Assembly (NCBI GenBank): GCA_012845835.1
Contig: JABAKD010000024.1
Span: forward strand, 4,226,181-4,290,180
Origin: Undaria pinnatifida
Lineage: Eukaryota; Sar; Phaeophyceae; Laminariales; Alariaceae
Reading direction: 5' to 3'
DNA: 64,000 nucleotides
Numbering within the stretch: the stretch's first letter is position 1; the number at the start of each line of letters is the position of its first letter. This document shows, in pieces, positions 33,013-42,687 of this stretch. A program made the translations under genes and the position numbers. Below the pieces are notes generated by a model. It did no database searches, was not told the DNA's origin, and saw only the letters and a program-made list of their open reading frames with translations.

Positions 33013-33349
33013 GTCAGGGCTAGCGCGTGGTGACGTTTGGTCGGGTACCGCGAAACGAAATGTCTGTCTTCGAAAAAGAGCCCTCATTTTTTCGGGCGAG
33101 AAACTGAGCTCAGAAATTTCCCCTGCACTCCTAGCTGGGGGTAACTCGGCTGCCGCTGTCGGTCGGGAAAAGGTTCGACCGGAAAGGGCCGGCCCCATCG
33201 TGGAACTCCCCCCCCCCCCTCCCCCCCCCTTTCTGCATCGTCACACCGATCGACCTGATACTACATGTATCCCCCCCCCCGCGCGCCCTTAACCCCTCCC
33301 CTCACCGGTCATGTGGCTATATGTATAATAGGACAAACAAAAAAAAGGA
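33013..33349. other. Gene-free, GC-rich
   Basis: Both strands open for about 85 codons over 33005–33220 without splice or domain support. Poly-C near 33210 and 33270. Confidence 0.35.
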
Positions 33350-33570
33350 ATGCCTTCCGCTGCCGTCGGGAAAACGGGTTTTGTAGTTTCCGTGCACGGA
33401 TTGATTAACATCACCCTGTTGGTCCTGTGGTGCAAGCTAGTTCGACGGGAAGTCGCCGACCTATTCATCCTTAATGAGGACACACACCCGGTCATACGCG
33501 AGATCGAGGTATCACGCACAGCTTGCAAATATGAGTTTCGACGAAATCTTCGGTCTCCAGCCGTAGCGTA
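33350..33570 (-). repeat. F3 repeat, copy 2 (inverted)
   Basis: Reverse complement contains ATCCTCATTAAG..., CATATTTGCAAGCTGTGCGTG and GATCTCGCG. The right part of this stretch and of 33780–33975 align, so these are two copies about 420 bp apart; an open frame here is repeat sequence. Confidence 0.65.
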
Positions 33571-33722
33571 TTGTATTTCTAGGTATTATCGTCCTTTTTT
33601 CCCTCTAGCATCGAACATAATCAGGTGGACCGTATCGACCGCCCCCCGGAGGACAAAACAATATAACGCTGTGTAGCTTGCATATACACAACGCGTGTCC
33701 AAACTTTTTACGAGGATATAGT

Positions 33723-33748
33723 CTATATATATATATATATATATATCT
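33723..33748. repeat. (AT)n microsatellite
   Basis: About 13 AT units. Confidence 0.9.
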
Positions 33749-33774
33749 CCACAGCTGTCAGATTTTGTCCCCCT

Positions 33775-33980
33775 CAGAAACGGGTTTTATAGTTTCCGCG
33801 CACAGACTGACTAAAATCACCCTGTTGACCCTGATAGCTACACTGTAGTTGTAAGGGGAGTCGCCGACCTATATCCTTAATGAGGACACACAACTCGTAA
33901 TACGCGCGATCGGAGTATCACACACAGCTTGCAAAGATGAGTTTCGACGAAATCTTCGATCTCACAGCTGGAGTGTATTT
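33775..33980 (-). repeat. F3 repeat, copy 3 (inverted)
   Basis: Near-parallel to 33350–33570: AAACGGGTTTTATAGTTTCCG, CACCCTGTTGACCCTG, GTCGCCGACCTA, TTGCAAAGATGAGTTTCGACG. Confidence 0.7.
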
Positions 33981-34415
33981 TCATTTTTTATAATATATAT
34001 ATATAAAAAACGCTCGAGATGTTACAGCGGGAACACATACACCGCCTGAGCTATTATTTCCACCCAACGCATATACGAACAAACTCATACAGGTACGTAG
34101 GGGTTTAACGAACAACTCCCGGATTTTTTTCTTTCGGGCGGATTTTATGGCGAGAATGCATACACCTCATCAGCTGTTATTTCCATCGACACACGAACGG
34201 AACCTACACGGGTTTAACCAACCACTCTTTGTAGATATGCGCCCACGGTGGTATCAGACAAACTGCTTGGATTTTTTTTTTTTTTTGTGGAAATACCTTG
34301 TACCAGGTATATTTTTTGTGCTGGAGTGAAATGTTCTAACAATGTATCTACTTTGTGACGCTCCGTGATGCATGCATATCTTGCATTTCTGGTGCCAAAT
34401 ATCATCTCACGGCAG
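33981..34415. other. Gene-free region
   Basis: A duplicated phrase (GGGTTTAACGAACAACTC at 34102 and GGGTTTAACCAACCACTC at 34210) and T-runs. Nothing coding recognised. Confidence 0.4.
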
Positions 34416-34522
34416 AGTGCCCACAAGAGGGTCAAGCGTTGGACATAGATCCCGAGGCGGGGAGGGATCGAGTGGGTGCCCGGAGGGACAAAGGCCACCG
34501 CTATCTTCGATTCGAAACCCAG
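34416..34522 (+). CDS. Candidate exon, unrecognised protein
   Basis: Two bases then 35 codons after ATCTCACGGCAG, ending in phase 0 at GTGGGC: CPQEGQALDIDPEAGRDRVG and a basic tail ending RYLRFETQ. EGQALDIDPEA loosely resembles the EGxxL module of exons 31380, 40757 and 42688. It sits just left of a SINE-like copy. Membership of the second gene is a guess. Confidence 0.3.
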
Positions 34523-34549
34523 GTGGGCGACGATTACACTTACGTTACA

Positions 34550-34740
34550 AGGCTTACTTTTGGGCAGGCCATTGGGGGTTAACCTGTTCCAAGTAGTCAA
34601 GCGGACTAATACCATCTAATTCCTTTCAAAAATGGCGTCGTCGGCAGGACCATGGGTGTTTTTGGGGTCGTGGGTTCGAATCTCACTGTTCACCACGAAT
34701 AGTCATTTTTTTCACGGCTTTTTCCCATGAAAACCTTGTA
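34550..34740 (+). mobile_element. SINE-like A, copy 1 (partial)
   Basis: AAGGCTTACTTTTGGGCAGGC, GTCAAGCGGACTAATACC, AATGGCGTCGTCGGCAGG (A-box-like) and GTCGTGGGTTCGAATCTC (B-box-like) in order: a tRNA-type pol III head. Confidence 0.6.
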
Positions 34741-35394
34741 AAGCTTGGGGTTAAACGTTCGATAGAATGGCCCGAACGGCGTAGCTGTGCGTACGCATGA
34801 AAAGTGGCCGCCTTGGCTTATTCGGAGGGGAGCAGACATGAGGTCAGACACGCAAAGCTTGGTGTAGATATAAACTTGCCTAGCGCAGAGATAAAATCGA
34901 TTGTGCCGCGGAAACTGTGGCAGAAGAAAAGGAGAGAGTCCGCGGAGGTGCGATAGTTTTGTTGGGATTTCAGAAGAACAAAAAAATCTCTGTGTTTTTT
35001 TCGACGACGGCAGCATCGGCCGTACGAAGCGAGCCGGGTTGCCGGGGTGGGAGGTGCTTCCGAAGTGCAGCGCACCGTAGGAAGGGGTGTGAAACGCGCG
35101 GAGCATTGATACATGATTGTTATGCTGCCGCACTCTCTTTCGACTTTTTTCGTTTGTTTTGTTTGTTGGTCGCTATGCTATAATCAAGCCCCGAAAAAGG
35201 GTCGCAAAAGAAATTTCCTTCTTGGGTATATTGTAATGGCCGTGATTAGGGACCGTTCCTACAACACGCAATATATATACAAGTACAAGGATCGGGCGGG
35301 GCCGCCGATACCCCCCCCCTTTTCCATATTCGTTGCGCCCAAACGGCGTGACTGAGGGAAGGGGACGGTAAGTTGCGCACAAACGGCGTGTGTT
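34741..35394. other. Gene-free region
   Basis: A frame on each strand around 34800–35130 is open but without motif or splice context. A phrase GCGCACAAACGGCGTG at 35370 echoes 35335. Confidence 0.35.
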
Positions 35395-35770
35395 GAGGTA
35401 TTAGTGGGTTATTAGTCCGTTTGACCACTTGCACATGGTTAACCAATAGCTTACCCAAACTAAGCCTTATAACACTCTCCCCCCCTGAAACGGCGGGATA
35501 GCAGGTCGGCCGGATATACGGCGGACCTCTGTCAATATCCAAGCCGTTTTCATTCCCTGGGGATACCAGGGAGAGTATTCTTCAAGTTCGACATGTAGGA
35601 AAATCTGAAAAGTTTATTATTATTGTGGATGGTGGGGATCGAACCCACGACCCAAAAAACCCATGGTCCTGCCGACGACGCCATTTGTTAAGGTATTAGT
35701 GCGGTATTAGTCCGTTTGGCCACTTGCAGAAGGTTAACCAACAGCTTACCCAAACTAAGCCTTATAACAC
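35395..35770 (-). mobile_element. SINE-like A, copy 2, flanked by ~70-bp direct repeats
   Basis: Two parallel copies of ATTAGTCCGTTTG...CCAATAGCTTACCCAAACTA (35408–35470 and 35708–35767) bracket a body with GTGGATGGTGGGGATCGAACC and CCATGGTCCTGCCGACGACG. Read on the minus strand this is a tRNA-like head (TGGCGTCGTCGGC, GGGTTCGATCC) followed by a unique body. Either a dimeric SINE or a very small terminal-repeat element. Confidence 0.6.
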
Positions 35771-36055
35771 GATTCTAAGAGAAGGGGAAGGTAATGGACC
35801 GTACCAAGAGGTTGAGGAGCTCCATGTATTTGAAACGTATGCCATTGAAAATTGTTGTGGGTTTCGTCGGGAGTGGTTGGTGCACTGCGTAGAGGAATTG
35901 GAAAGACGAAACAAAACGCCGATAAGGAGGTTGTGTGTAGTCGGGAAAACTGGCTGTGGTATTGTTGAGGATAAGCGAGAAAGTAGACGGGGAAGAAAAT
36001 GGAAAGAAAACGCGCGGTTGAAAAGAAATAAATAAACCGTGGATGACACGTAATA
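35771..36055 (+). other. Unassigned open frame, 103 codons
   Basis: Begins within the SINE-like copy and continues through AT-rich DNA to a stop at 36033: phrases EVEELHVFETYAIEN, WLVHCVEELERRNK and a very basic tail. Charged and helical in character and different in base composition from the surroundings. No family recognised; may be a transposon remnant or chance. Confidence 0.25.
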
Positions 36056-36479
36056 TACGTGAGGAAATATCAATTTTGGCAATATATATATCACTGGCAT
36101 TCGTGACTAAAACAAAAAAGCACGATTGCTGATAATTTTGGCAATGCTGAAATGTAATGTTTTTAAGAAAACCAGTTACGTTTTTGGTTGTCACGAATCC
36201 ATTCTGATATCGTTTCTTAAGGAAATTTTGAAAGCTGTTTTTGAAATCTGAATTCGTGGCCAAAAAAAAACAGCACGATTCGGGAAACTGTCTCGTTTGT
36301 TTGTCACGACTCCTGGCCCTTTTTGGTGTTTAATAGGACAATGGCCCTTATAGACAGTAGAAGGCCAGCCAAGAGCCGCCCGGGAAACCTATATAGCGAG
36401 AGGCACAGAAAGAACTATAAGAAATGTGTTGTGTTCGCGGCCAAAGATGAAACAGCAAATTTACAAGTATGAGATGTTA
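36056..36479. other. Gene-free, AT-rich
   Basis: A phrase CACGATT...GTCACGA(A/C)TCC occurs twice (36120–36205 and 36275–36310), with AATTTTGGCAAT twice at 36072 and 36136. No coding. Confidence 0.4.
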
Positions 36480-36762
36480 CAAGGCTGCTTCGTTTGGGTG
36501 AGGTCGTCGGCCAACCTTGTACCAGCGGTCAAACGGACTAACAAATGGCGTCGTCAGCAGGAACAGTTTTTGTGGGGGGGGGGGTCTTGGGTTCGAATCT
36601 CACTACTCCACCAACAACAAAAATGTACCAGGTACGACTTTCCCCTTGTTGAACTTGAAAAGTACTCTCCCCGGCATCCCCAGGAAATGAAAACCGCTTG
36701 GATATTGATACGTCCGCTGGTATACCCGGCCGACCCCTGCTTCCACGGGGGACAGAGTGCCG
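36480..36762 (+). mobile_element. SINE-like A, copy 3
   Basis: GTCAAACGGACTAACAAATGG, CGTCGTCAGCAGGA, CTTGGGTTCGAATCTCAC, then the body ACTTGAAAAGTACTCTCC, TCCCCAGGAAATGAAAACC, GGATATTGATACGTCCG. Plus orientation, directly abutting an inverted copy. Confidence 0.65.
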
Positions 36763-37078
36763 ACGACGCCATTTGTTAAGGAATTAGTGGGGTATTAGCC
36801 CGTTTGACCACTTGCAATAAGGTTAACCAATAGCTTGCCCAAACAAAGCCTCATTACACTCTCCCCCCCTTGAAACGGCGGGGGATAGAAGGTCGGCCGG
36901 AAACACGGGCGGACGTGTCAATATCCAAGCGGTTTTCAGTTCCTGGGGATGCCGGGGAGAGTATTTTTCAAGTTCGACATGGGGAAAATCTGAAAAGTTT
37001 ATTATTGTGGATGGTGGGATTCTAAACCCACGACCCAAAAAATCCATGGTCTGTTTACGACGCCGTTTGTTATGGAGT
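36763..37078 (-). mobile_element. SINE-like A, copy 4 (inverted, abutting copy 3)
   Basis: TGCCGACGACGCCATTTGTTA, GTTTGACCACTTGCA, CCAATAGCTTGCCCAAAC, TCAATATCCAAGCGG, GTTCGACATGGGG, then GGTGGGATTCTAAACCCACG and CCGTTTGTTATGG. Organised as copy 2. With copy 3 it forms a large inverted repeat. Confidence 0.65.
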
Positions 37079-37902
37079 GAGTAAGCCTTACAACAAAAGG
37101 CTTCGTGTGGGTAGGAAATCGGTTAGCCTCTTACGTGAAGAGGTCGCCGCGGGGACGCAGGGTTGCCGTTGTTGGGAAGCGTTACACTCACAGGTTGCGA
37201 CGTCTTTTTTATTAGTCTCTCCCTAGGCTCGCTGCCTCAACACAAGGCTTACGTTACTCTAAAGGTACGCTAAAAGACAAGCGGAGCAGAGCAGAGCAGA
37301 GCAGAGCTAGGCAGCGAGCGACGGGGGGGTGCCCTTCCTGAACCCTTACCGCCACTTGTGACCGTGACATCTACTATCACCTGGTTTCACCCCAACCATG
37401 ACATGGTTTCACGTTGAATCCATAGACCACTCCGTCTACGGAGAGCACGCCACAACATTTACCAGTGGCCAAACGAGCTAATACCTTTCCAATACCTTGA
37501 CAGCCTCGCGTGATCGTAGCCCCTGGTGGGCAGTGCCTAGAGCGCTCATCGTGCATAAGGACGAGTGTTCGTCGAATCAAAAAGAGGTACAGCTGCCACT
37601 AACTAGCAGACCACTCGACATCCGCCCGGAAAACAGAAAAAACGAAAACCAAAATTGTTGTTGTTGTTGTTTTCTCATTTGAAACGCTGTGCTTGAGCAC
37701 GGCATCTGCTAGTAGGGGGGCTTGTGTTTTTGCAGCGACTCGAGGTCACTCGCGCGAATACCCCCCCCCCCCCCGTTCCTTTTCGAGCTTTCGTGCTGAC
37801 ATAAATTTGCGATATCGACCCGTAATGCGATGGCAAGCTATGCTGCGCCAACCAAGAAAACGCCTGCAGTCATTTGGGCCCCGCGGGACGGAGTCGCTGG
37901 GA
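37079..37902. other. Gene-free region
   Basis: (GCAGA)n at 37285–37305, GTT run at 37660, poly-C at 37760. The phrase CCAAACGAGCTAATACC at 37465 is a further SINE-like A remnant. No exon supported. Confidence 0.4.
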
Positions 37903-38200
37903 TGAGTACTACGATAGAGGTTCCCACGCGTTTTTTTCTAATACTACCCCTCAATTTGGGAGCCTAAGACACCTTTTTAAGCCAAAAAACTGATTCGGAG
38001 AGAAGAGAAAAAACAAAACGAAAATGCTAGACCGGATGAAAACTCCCAACAACAGCCTACTTGAGGTGTATTTACACGACGGAAAACACACATGAAAAAA
38101 GAAAAAGGCCAATTTCCGACGACTTTTTGGTCAAGAATCCTCATCATTCAGAAACCATTTCAGACGAAAAGTACCAGGTACCTCGATCGTAACGCGCGTC
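37903..38200 (+). mobile_element. M element, copy 5
   Basis: ACTACGATAGAGGTTCCCACG, ATACTACCCCTCAATTTGGG, ATTTCCGACGACTTTTTGG and right end TACCTCGATCGTAACGCGCGTC. One internal unit. Left end altered. Confidence 0.6.
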
Positions 38201-38204
38201 AACC

Positions 38205-38454
38205 TTTAGATTGATTCTACGATAGCCCTCCCCCCCCCAAAACCAGCGATGTTTTTTGACGAACATTTTATGGGTTCTCGACACGAGGAAGGAAGGATGC
38301 TGTGGAAAATAATAATCTTCGCAAGTATTAATAGTCGTGTTTGCGAAGGAAGGGCACGGCATGTCAGGAGTGGAAACGGGCACGGTATGTCAGGCGAATC
38401 GGCCGGGAGCCGGTTTCGAAAAGTTGGGGGGGGGGGCTACCGTAGAATGACTCC
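38205..38454 (+). mobile_element. T1 inverted-repeat element, copy 3 (whole-looking)
   Basis: Left GATTGATTCTACGATAGCCC, right GGGGGGCTACCGTAGAATGAC; the terminal ~20 bp are inverted repeats. A 20-bp phrase GGGCACGG(C/T)ATGTCAGG is duplicated inside. It abuts the M element at 38200. Confidence 0.7.
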
Positions 38455-38509
38455 CTGGTGCGAGTGGCTCGAACCGGTGGTGTAAATGGGTATACCCCGC
38501 CCATCGTAG

Positions 38510-38658
38510 CCTTGTTCACGAAAATCTGGGACGTCGAGACGCGTATTCGGGCGACTAAAGATTCCGTGTCCAGCAGGGGTCCCCGACTACAACGTGGTGG
38601 AGCGCCAGAACAATATGACCGCCTCATTGAGGGGAAGCCGCCCTGTTCATTCCAGCTT
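38510..38658 (+). CDS. Candidate exon of the second plus-strand gene
   Basis: After CGCCCATCGTAG, two bases then 49 codons to a GTGAGT donor in phase 0: LFTKIWDVETRIRATKDSVS, then PEQYDRLIEGKPPCSFQL. Composition is balanced and protein-like. Phase 0 fits the exon at 40757. No domain recognised. Earlier exons must exist because the entry phase is 1. Confidence 0.5.
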
Positions 38659-38731
38659 GTGAGTGCGATTCTCCGGTCGCGGGAGGCGATTTTGACCGCT
38701 TTTGTATCGGGATAACGCCTTGCTCAAACAC
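38659..38731. other. Intron spacer
   Basis: Nothing recognised. Confidence 0.4.
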
Positions 38732-38800
38732 GTGGAGCTGTGGTGAGCTAAAGCTTTATTTTTCCCCATCCGCCGGAGGATAAAAAAAAAAAAAAAAAAG
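38732..38800 (+). mobile_element. Poly(A)-ended retroposon 3' fragment, copy 2
   Basis: GTGGTGAGCTAAAGC...CCGCCGGAGGAT plus about 17 A, almost identical to 6193–6263. Sits inside the proposed intron. Confidence 0.7.
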
Positions 38801-38924
38801 CCTTGCTCAAACACGCCTTATTGGGAAATCCCCACGGTATGTAGTGGTCTTCGGGTGGTATGTAGGAGGTGGGGTATGCTGAGGGGGGGGAAACAAACTC
38901 GGTTATCTTGATCGTTTGCCTCTC

Positions 38925-39145
38925 CAGGGGCGCAGCAGGTTCTAAGAATTTTCTCAAAATGTCACCCGAAACACGACTTGGAAGGCATTCGTTTTCGCGT
39001 AATTTTCCGACCAACACACTTTCTACGCGCTAGCCCATAAGCAAATACACTCGCAAAAAAGAATATCAGACTAACCGGCAGCTCCTCACGCCAGGAACTC
39101 AAAAGGTATACCTTTTTTTTGGCTCAAAAATTGCAACCCCTACTG
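38925..39145 (+). repeat. F2 repeat, copy 3
   Basis: GCGCAGCAGGTTCTAAG, TCACCCGAAACACGACTTGG, AGGCATTCG, ACGCGCTAGCCC, ACCGGCAGCTCCTCACG. Confidence 0.6.
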
Positions 39146-39284
39146 TGAGAAGACTCATAGGAGGTGGGGCTGATACTGAGGAGGGAAAAAAGTCGGTGTC
39201 TTGATCGTGGCCGTCAGGCTCGTTGGCGTCGTCGGCAGTTATCATTCAGTCTGATCATTACGTTGTCGATCAGTCGGGAAAAAT

Positions 39285-39472
39285 GCGTGAGCCTAGAGCA
39301 GGACTGGAGAAAACGAGCAACTTGATGTCGTACCGTAGCATGGAGAGGAGTGCGCATGGCAAGTGCCACTATTGCGGGGACTACTCGCGCGAGTGATCCC
39401 GAGCCACCCCCCCCGAAAAAAAAAAAAAGACCCGAAAAAAAAAAAGTGATCCCCCCGCCGTATCTTACGAGC
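39285..39472. mobile_element. F4 fragment
   Basis: GTCGTACCGTAGCATGG, ACTACTCGCGCGAGTGATCC and an A/G-rich tract; the palindromic CTCGCGCGAG core identifies the family. Truncated by the adjoining F5 copy. Confidence 0.5.
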
Positions 39473-39672
39473 GGTTCTTGGAAGGATGCAGTTCGCCATC
39501 CTTCACGCGACTCGCCCAACACCTCACGGCGCTTCGCGCTTGTTGCAAGCAATGTCTGCCTGGCTGGTGAAAACCCGACGTGCTCCGTCCCGGCATAGTA
39601 GGGGATGCGACGGTCTATGGCCATACCGCTACGGCCATGCACATACTGAGTTAACCCCACCCCCACCGTAGC
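39473..39672 (-). mobile_element. F5 repeat, short copy
   Basis: Reverse complement of the first ~200 bp of the long copy (CATGGCCGTAGCGGTATGGCC, GCACGTCGGGTTTTCACC, GCGCGAAGCGCCGTGAGG). Its outer end CCCCACCCCCACCGTAGCC carries the CTACGG core plus G-run. Confidence 0.7.
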
Positions 39673-39709
39673 CTGGCACCAGTGTCGACGCCGTTCGAAA
39701 AAAGAAGCC

Positions 39710-40337
39710 GACGCATGCTACGATAGAGGTGCACCACTGTTTTTTTTTACTAATACTACCCCTCAATTTGGGATCTTAAGACACCTCTCTAAGGCAAAAA
39801 CCTGATCTGGAAAAGACACAACACCGCTTCGTATGATACAGGATGAAAAATCCCCATAAATATGGCCTACCAGGTACGTAGGTGTAGGACGAGAATCATG
39901 CGGTGGGGGGGGGGGGAAGCCTTAATTCCGACAATTTTGAGTTAGGGATCCCCCTCATTCAGAAGAAACGTTTTCGCCAGAAAGAGGTATACCTTAATAC
40001 AATTTACGATCATTTTGGGTTGAGGAGCCTCCCGTCGTTTCAGAAAATATTTTCGACAGAAAGAGGGCATACCTTAATACAATCTCCGATGATTTTGGGT
40101 TAAGGAGGGAGGTAATTCAGAAAACGTTTTCGCCAGAAAGAGGTATACCTTAATACAATTTTCGACGATTTTGGGAAACATTTTCGCCAGAAAGAGGTAT
40201 ACCTTAATATAGCGTATTTACGACGATTTTGGATCAAGGAACCTCCCGTCATTCAGGAAACGTTTTCGCCAGAAAGAGGTATACCTTAATACAATTTACG
40301 CCTTTTGGGGGTTGAGGAATCCCCGTCATTTAGGAAA
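39710..40337 (+). mobile_element. M element, copy 6, with ~6 tandem units
   Basis: Left end GACGCATGCTACGATAGAGG and inner phrase ACTACCCCTCAATTTGGG; then units with CGATTTTGGGTT, GTTTTCGCCAGAAAGAGG and TATACCTTAATACAAT repeat from about 39925 to 40335. The right inverted end is missing and an F4 fragment begins there. Longest array of the family in the window. Confidence 0.7.
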
Positions 40338-40590
40338 AAATTAAGTCACTCTTGCAGTGGCTCGGGGTCGCTTGCGCGAGCGAGCGAGCGAGCGAGCGAC
40401 CCCCCTGTTTCCTTTTTTGCGGTCTTTTTTTTTTTTTTTGTACGATATGAGTCCGCAGTGGCATACATAGAATAGGTAAGCTGCGCTGCGCGAAAAAAAA
40501 AAAAAAACGCCTTGAAGCATGTTTTTGTCCTGAACCCGGAAGTAAAAATACCCGCATTCGTAGCCTTGGTCCCATACGTAGGGATGGATG
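40338..40590. mobile_element. F4-type fragment with (GCGA)n palindrome
   Basis: GTCACTCTTGCAGTGGCTCGG, then GCTTGCGCGAGCGAGCGAGC (five GCGA units) and GACCCCCC; A- and T-runs follow. Related to the F4 palindromic centre. Confidence 0.45.
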
Positions 40591-40756
40591 GATGAATGGT
40601 GCCGCCCGTGGCAAGCGGCAGGCCGCCAGTCGGTGTCGACGAATCAGCCTCAACCTGGCCGGAGCACGGGTGCATCAAACACAGATTAGTTTTCCGAGAA
40701 ACTCTCCGCCTTTGCCTGCTGAACTCTTGCTTCTCCTGTCCGTTATACGCACTCAG

Positions 40757-40906
40757 GTTGGGCGGGGCAACGAAGCCCCTCCGGCGAAACCTTCAGCCGG
40801 TGGTGGTGGTGCGAACGACATCATGGACGGGTTCGGCATCGACGGGTTGTTTGCGGAAGAGGGCGACGTCCTCCTTCTTATCCCGCGAAGCCCTGTAGCT
40901 GACCGT
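40757..40906 (+). CDS. Exon of the second plus-strand gene
   Basis: 50 codons, phase 0/0, from TTATACGCACTCAG (pyrimidine-rich region 40700–40745 before it) to a GTAAGC donor: VGRGNEAPPAKPSAGGGGAN, then DIMDGFGIDGLFAEEGDVLL and LIPRSPVADR. The phrase EEGDVLLLIPR recurs as DGDVLLLNPR in exon 42688. Gly-rich linker and acidic patch; no domain identified. Confidence 0.5.
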
Positions 40907-41054
40907 GTAAGCGGCGGTGGGGGAGGCGTTCTGCAGATGGAGAAGCAGGCTCCTCGGTGGCCGGACGAGCGCGGGACCAAGGGGTACGCATGCCAGGATA
41001 CGGGTGCAGTACCTCTCTTTTGGCCGAAACATATACGACGGTTTTTTTGTTTTT
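40907..41054. other. Intron spacer
   Basis: Nothing recognised; runs into an F5 copy. Confidence 0.4.
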
Positions 41055-41290
41055 GTTTGGAGGGGGTTGTCCTCAGTTTGTGCATGGCCGTAGCGGTATG
41101 GCCATAAACCCTCGCATCCCTACTATACCGGGACGGAGCACGTCGGGTTTTCACCAACCAGGCGGAGAGTGCTTGCACCAAGCGCGAAGCGCCGTGAGGT
41201 GTTCGGCGGGTCGCATGAAGGGTGAACTGCATCCTACTAGGAACCGCTTGTGTGAGGCGGACTTTAATATGGATGACAGCTTCAATGAGT
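41055..41290 (+). mobile_element. F5 repeat, short copy (plus)
   Basis: GGTTGTCCTCAGTTTGTGC, GGGACGGAGCACGTCGGG, GCGCGAAGCGCCGTGAGG, CATGAAGGGTGAACTGC, then GGATGACAGC. Preceded by M-like phrase ATACGGGTGCAGTACCTC that is repeated after it at 41331, so the copy may lie in a short duplicated site. Confidence 0.7.
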
Positions 41291-41405
41291 GAATATATGG
41301 GGGTTAAATAGTGATGACGCATGCTAGGATATGGGTGCAGTACCTCTGGTTTGGCCGAAACAGTCATGATGCGTTTTTTTGCTTGGGGGGGCGGGGGGGT
41401 AGTAC

Positions 41406-42384
41406 TCATTTGTAGCTTGCCTTAGTCATTTGACCATTGACCACACGTCCCTTTCGAGACGGAGCACCGTTCCTACTCCTAATAGAAGAGCCACCTCCAA
41501 CATTTGGGCGCTCATTACGCCTTTTCCATTTAGTACATAGAAACGGCTTGCTTCTCTTATCTCCGTACTGTTTCGCCGTCTGTGGCCACCATTTATCTCC
41601 CAGGATAGCGACCGTTTTCTCGCTACTCTCTAGTCTACCAAACTCTTCCATGCCACACACGTCAAATTTCCCCATCTCCTCCTATAAACACATCCCGTTC
41701 CTCGATGTATATTTCACATTCTCCTACTATGTGAGTGTGTGAGTCCTACTCTCTATTGTTGTGCCACACGGGCACATATGTGCATCCACGTCCTCTTCCT
41801 GCCGACTACTGGTGTATCTCTTTCTTCTTCCCGGTAAGTCCAGGCCCCCTACACAAAATCGCAGTTTCAACTTTTTCGCGCAGTCCACACTGGGCCCTGC
41901 AAGTACGTTTTCATTCCAACGTCTTCCCTAAACTCCCCGCAAATCTCTCAAGTGTTTATGCCCTTTCAATTTATATTTATTTCTTAGCACTAGCTTGTCC
42001 ATTTCTACCGTTCCTTCTTTCATTTCTGTCTTGTACCCACCAAGCTTCTCTGAAGACAGTACCTCTTCTTGGTCTCCTCCTAACGCCTTCCATATTTTCT
42101 CGACCACGTTATCCCATCTCAATCCAGCTGGCCCTTTTGGTATTTTCTCCCATACAGCCCTATCAGCTATGGCTGGAAACCTATTTTCTGGCATATTACT
42201 TACTTGATATTGCCATTTCAACTTTCTCACGTCTCCATTTGTTTTTGTAAATGGGTACATTCCTAGTTCTGCTGTATTTCTCGTCGTACTTGAGCATCCT
42301 AGTATCTTTTTTAGCTGCTGTGATTTTCACTTTTTTCCAGTTGTTTTGCGAGCTTCGCGTTCCCTTCCCATACTTCTCCTGCAT
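41406..42384 (-). mobile_element. Decayed non-LTR (LINE-type) reverse transcriptase, C-terminal part
   Basis: Successive minus-strand frames read as the end of a retroelement polyprotein: KNDVRKLKWQ-like phrase (as KTNGDVRKLKWQYQVSNMPE), KGPAGLRWDNVVEKIWKALG, EKTVAILGDKWWPQTAKQ and RNERPNVGG with a final NGQMTKASYK. These resemble the tail of LINE reverse-transcriptase proteins that I recall from algal and animal genomes. The frame is interrupted about two or three times and the 5' part is missing. AT-rich relative to its neighbours. It lies in the intron before 42688. Confidence 0.6.
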
Positions 42385-42687
42385 GCTCTAGCTTTGGTAC
42401 AATCACATTCATCAGAATACATGTTTTAATCCTAGTGTCAAGGTGCGAGTCCGTTAGGATCGCATCCATCTTGCCTACTTGGTGTTTTCCCCTTTCCTAC
42501 TTTCTTTTTTACTGTGATGACGCACGCTAAGATACGGCACCTATAGCCCAATAACGACCTACAGCCTGACGACCTTCGCAAAACCTCCTCACCTACATTT
42601 ACCCCAACTTCCTCGCTTGGAAATATACATGACAACCCTGACACATCCCACGCATCGCCAAACAAATTCCAACCCTACCGACGGCAG
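42385..42687. other. Intron remainder
   Basis: Possibly more decayed LINE sequence up to about 42500, then an M-like phrase GATGACGCACGCTAAGATACGG at 42516. A C/A-rich tract leads to the acceptor. Confidence 0.4.

Noticed and set aside
33350-33676. 108-codon frame with a hydrophobic stretch
   Set aside because: Lies on the F3 interspersed repeat, which recurs non-coding at 33775 and 63800.
35775-36263. 162-codon minus-strand frame
   Set aside because: AT-rich, Phe/Asn/Ser-biased, partly over a SINE-like copy; likely chance.
36560-36620. Possible tRNA gene (GGGTTCGAATC)
   Set aside because: Part of the repeated SINE-like A family; acceptor and anticodon stems do not pair.
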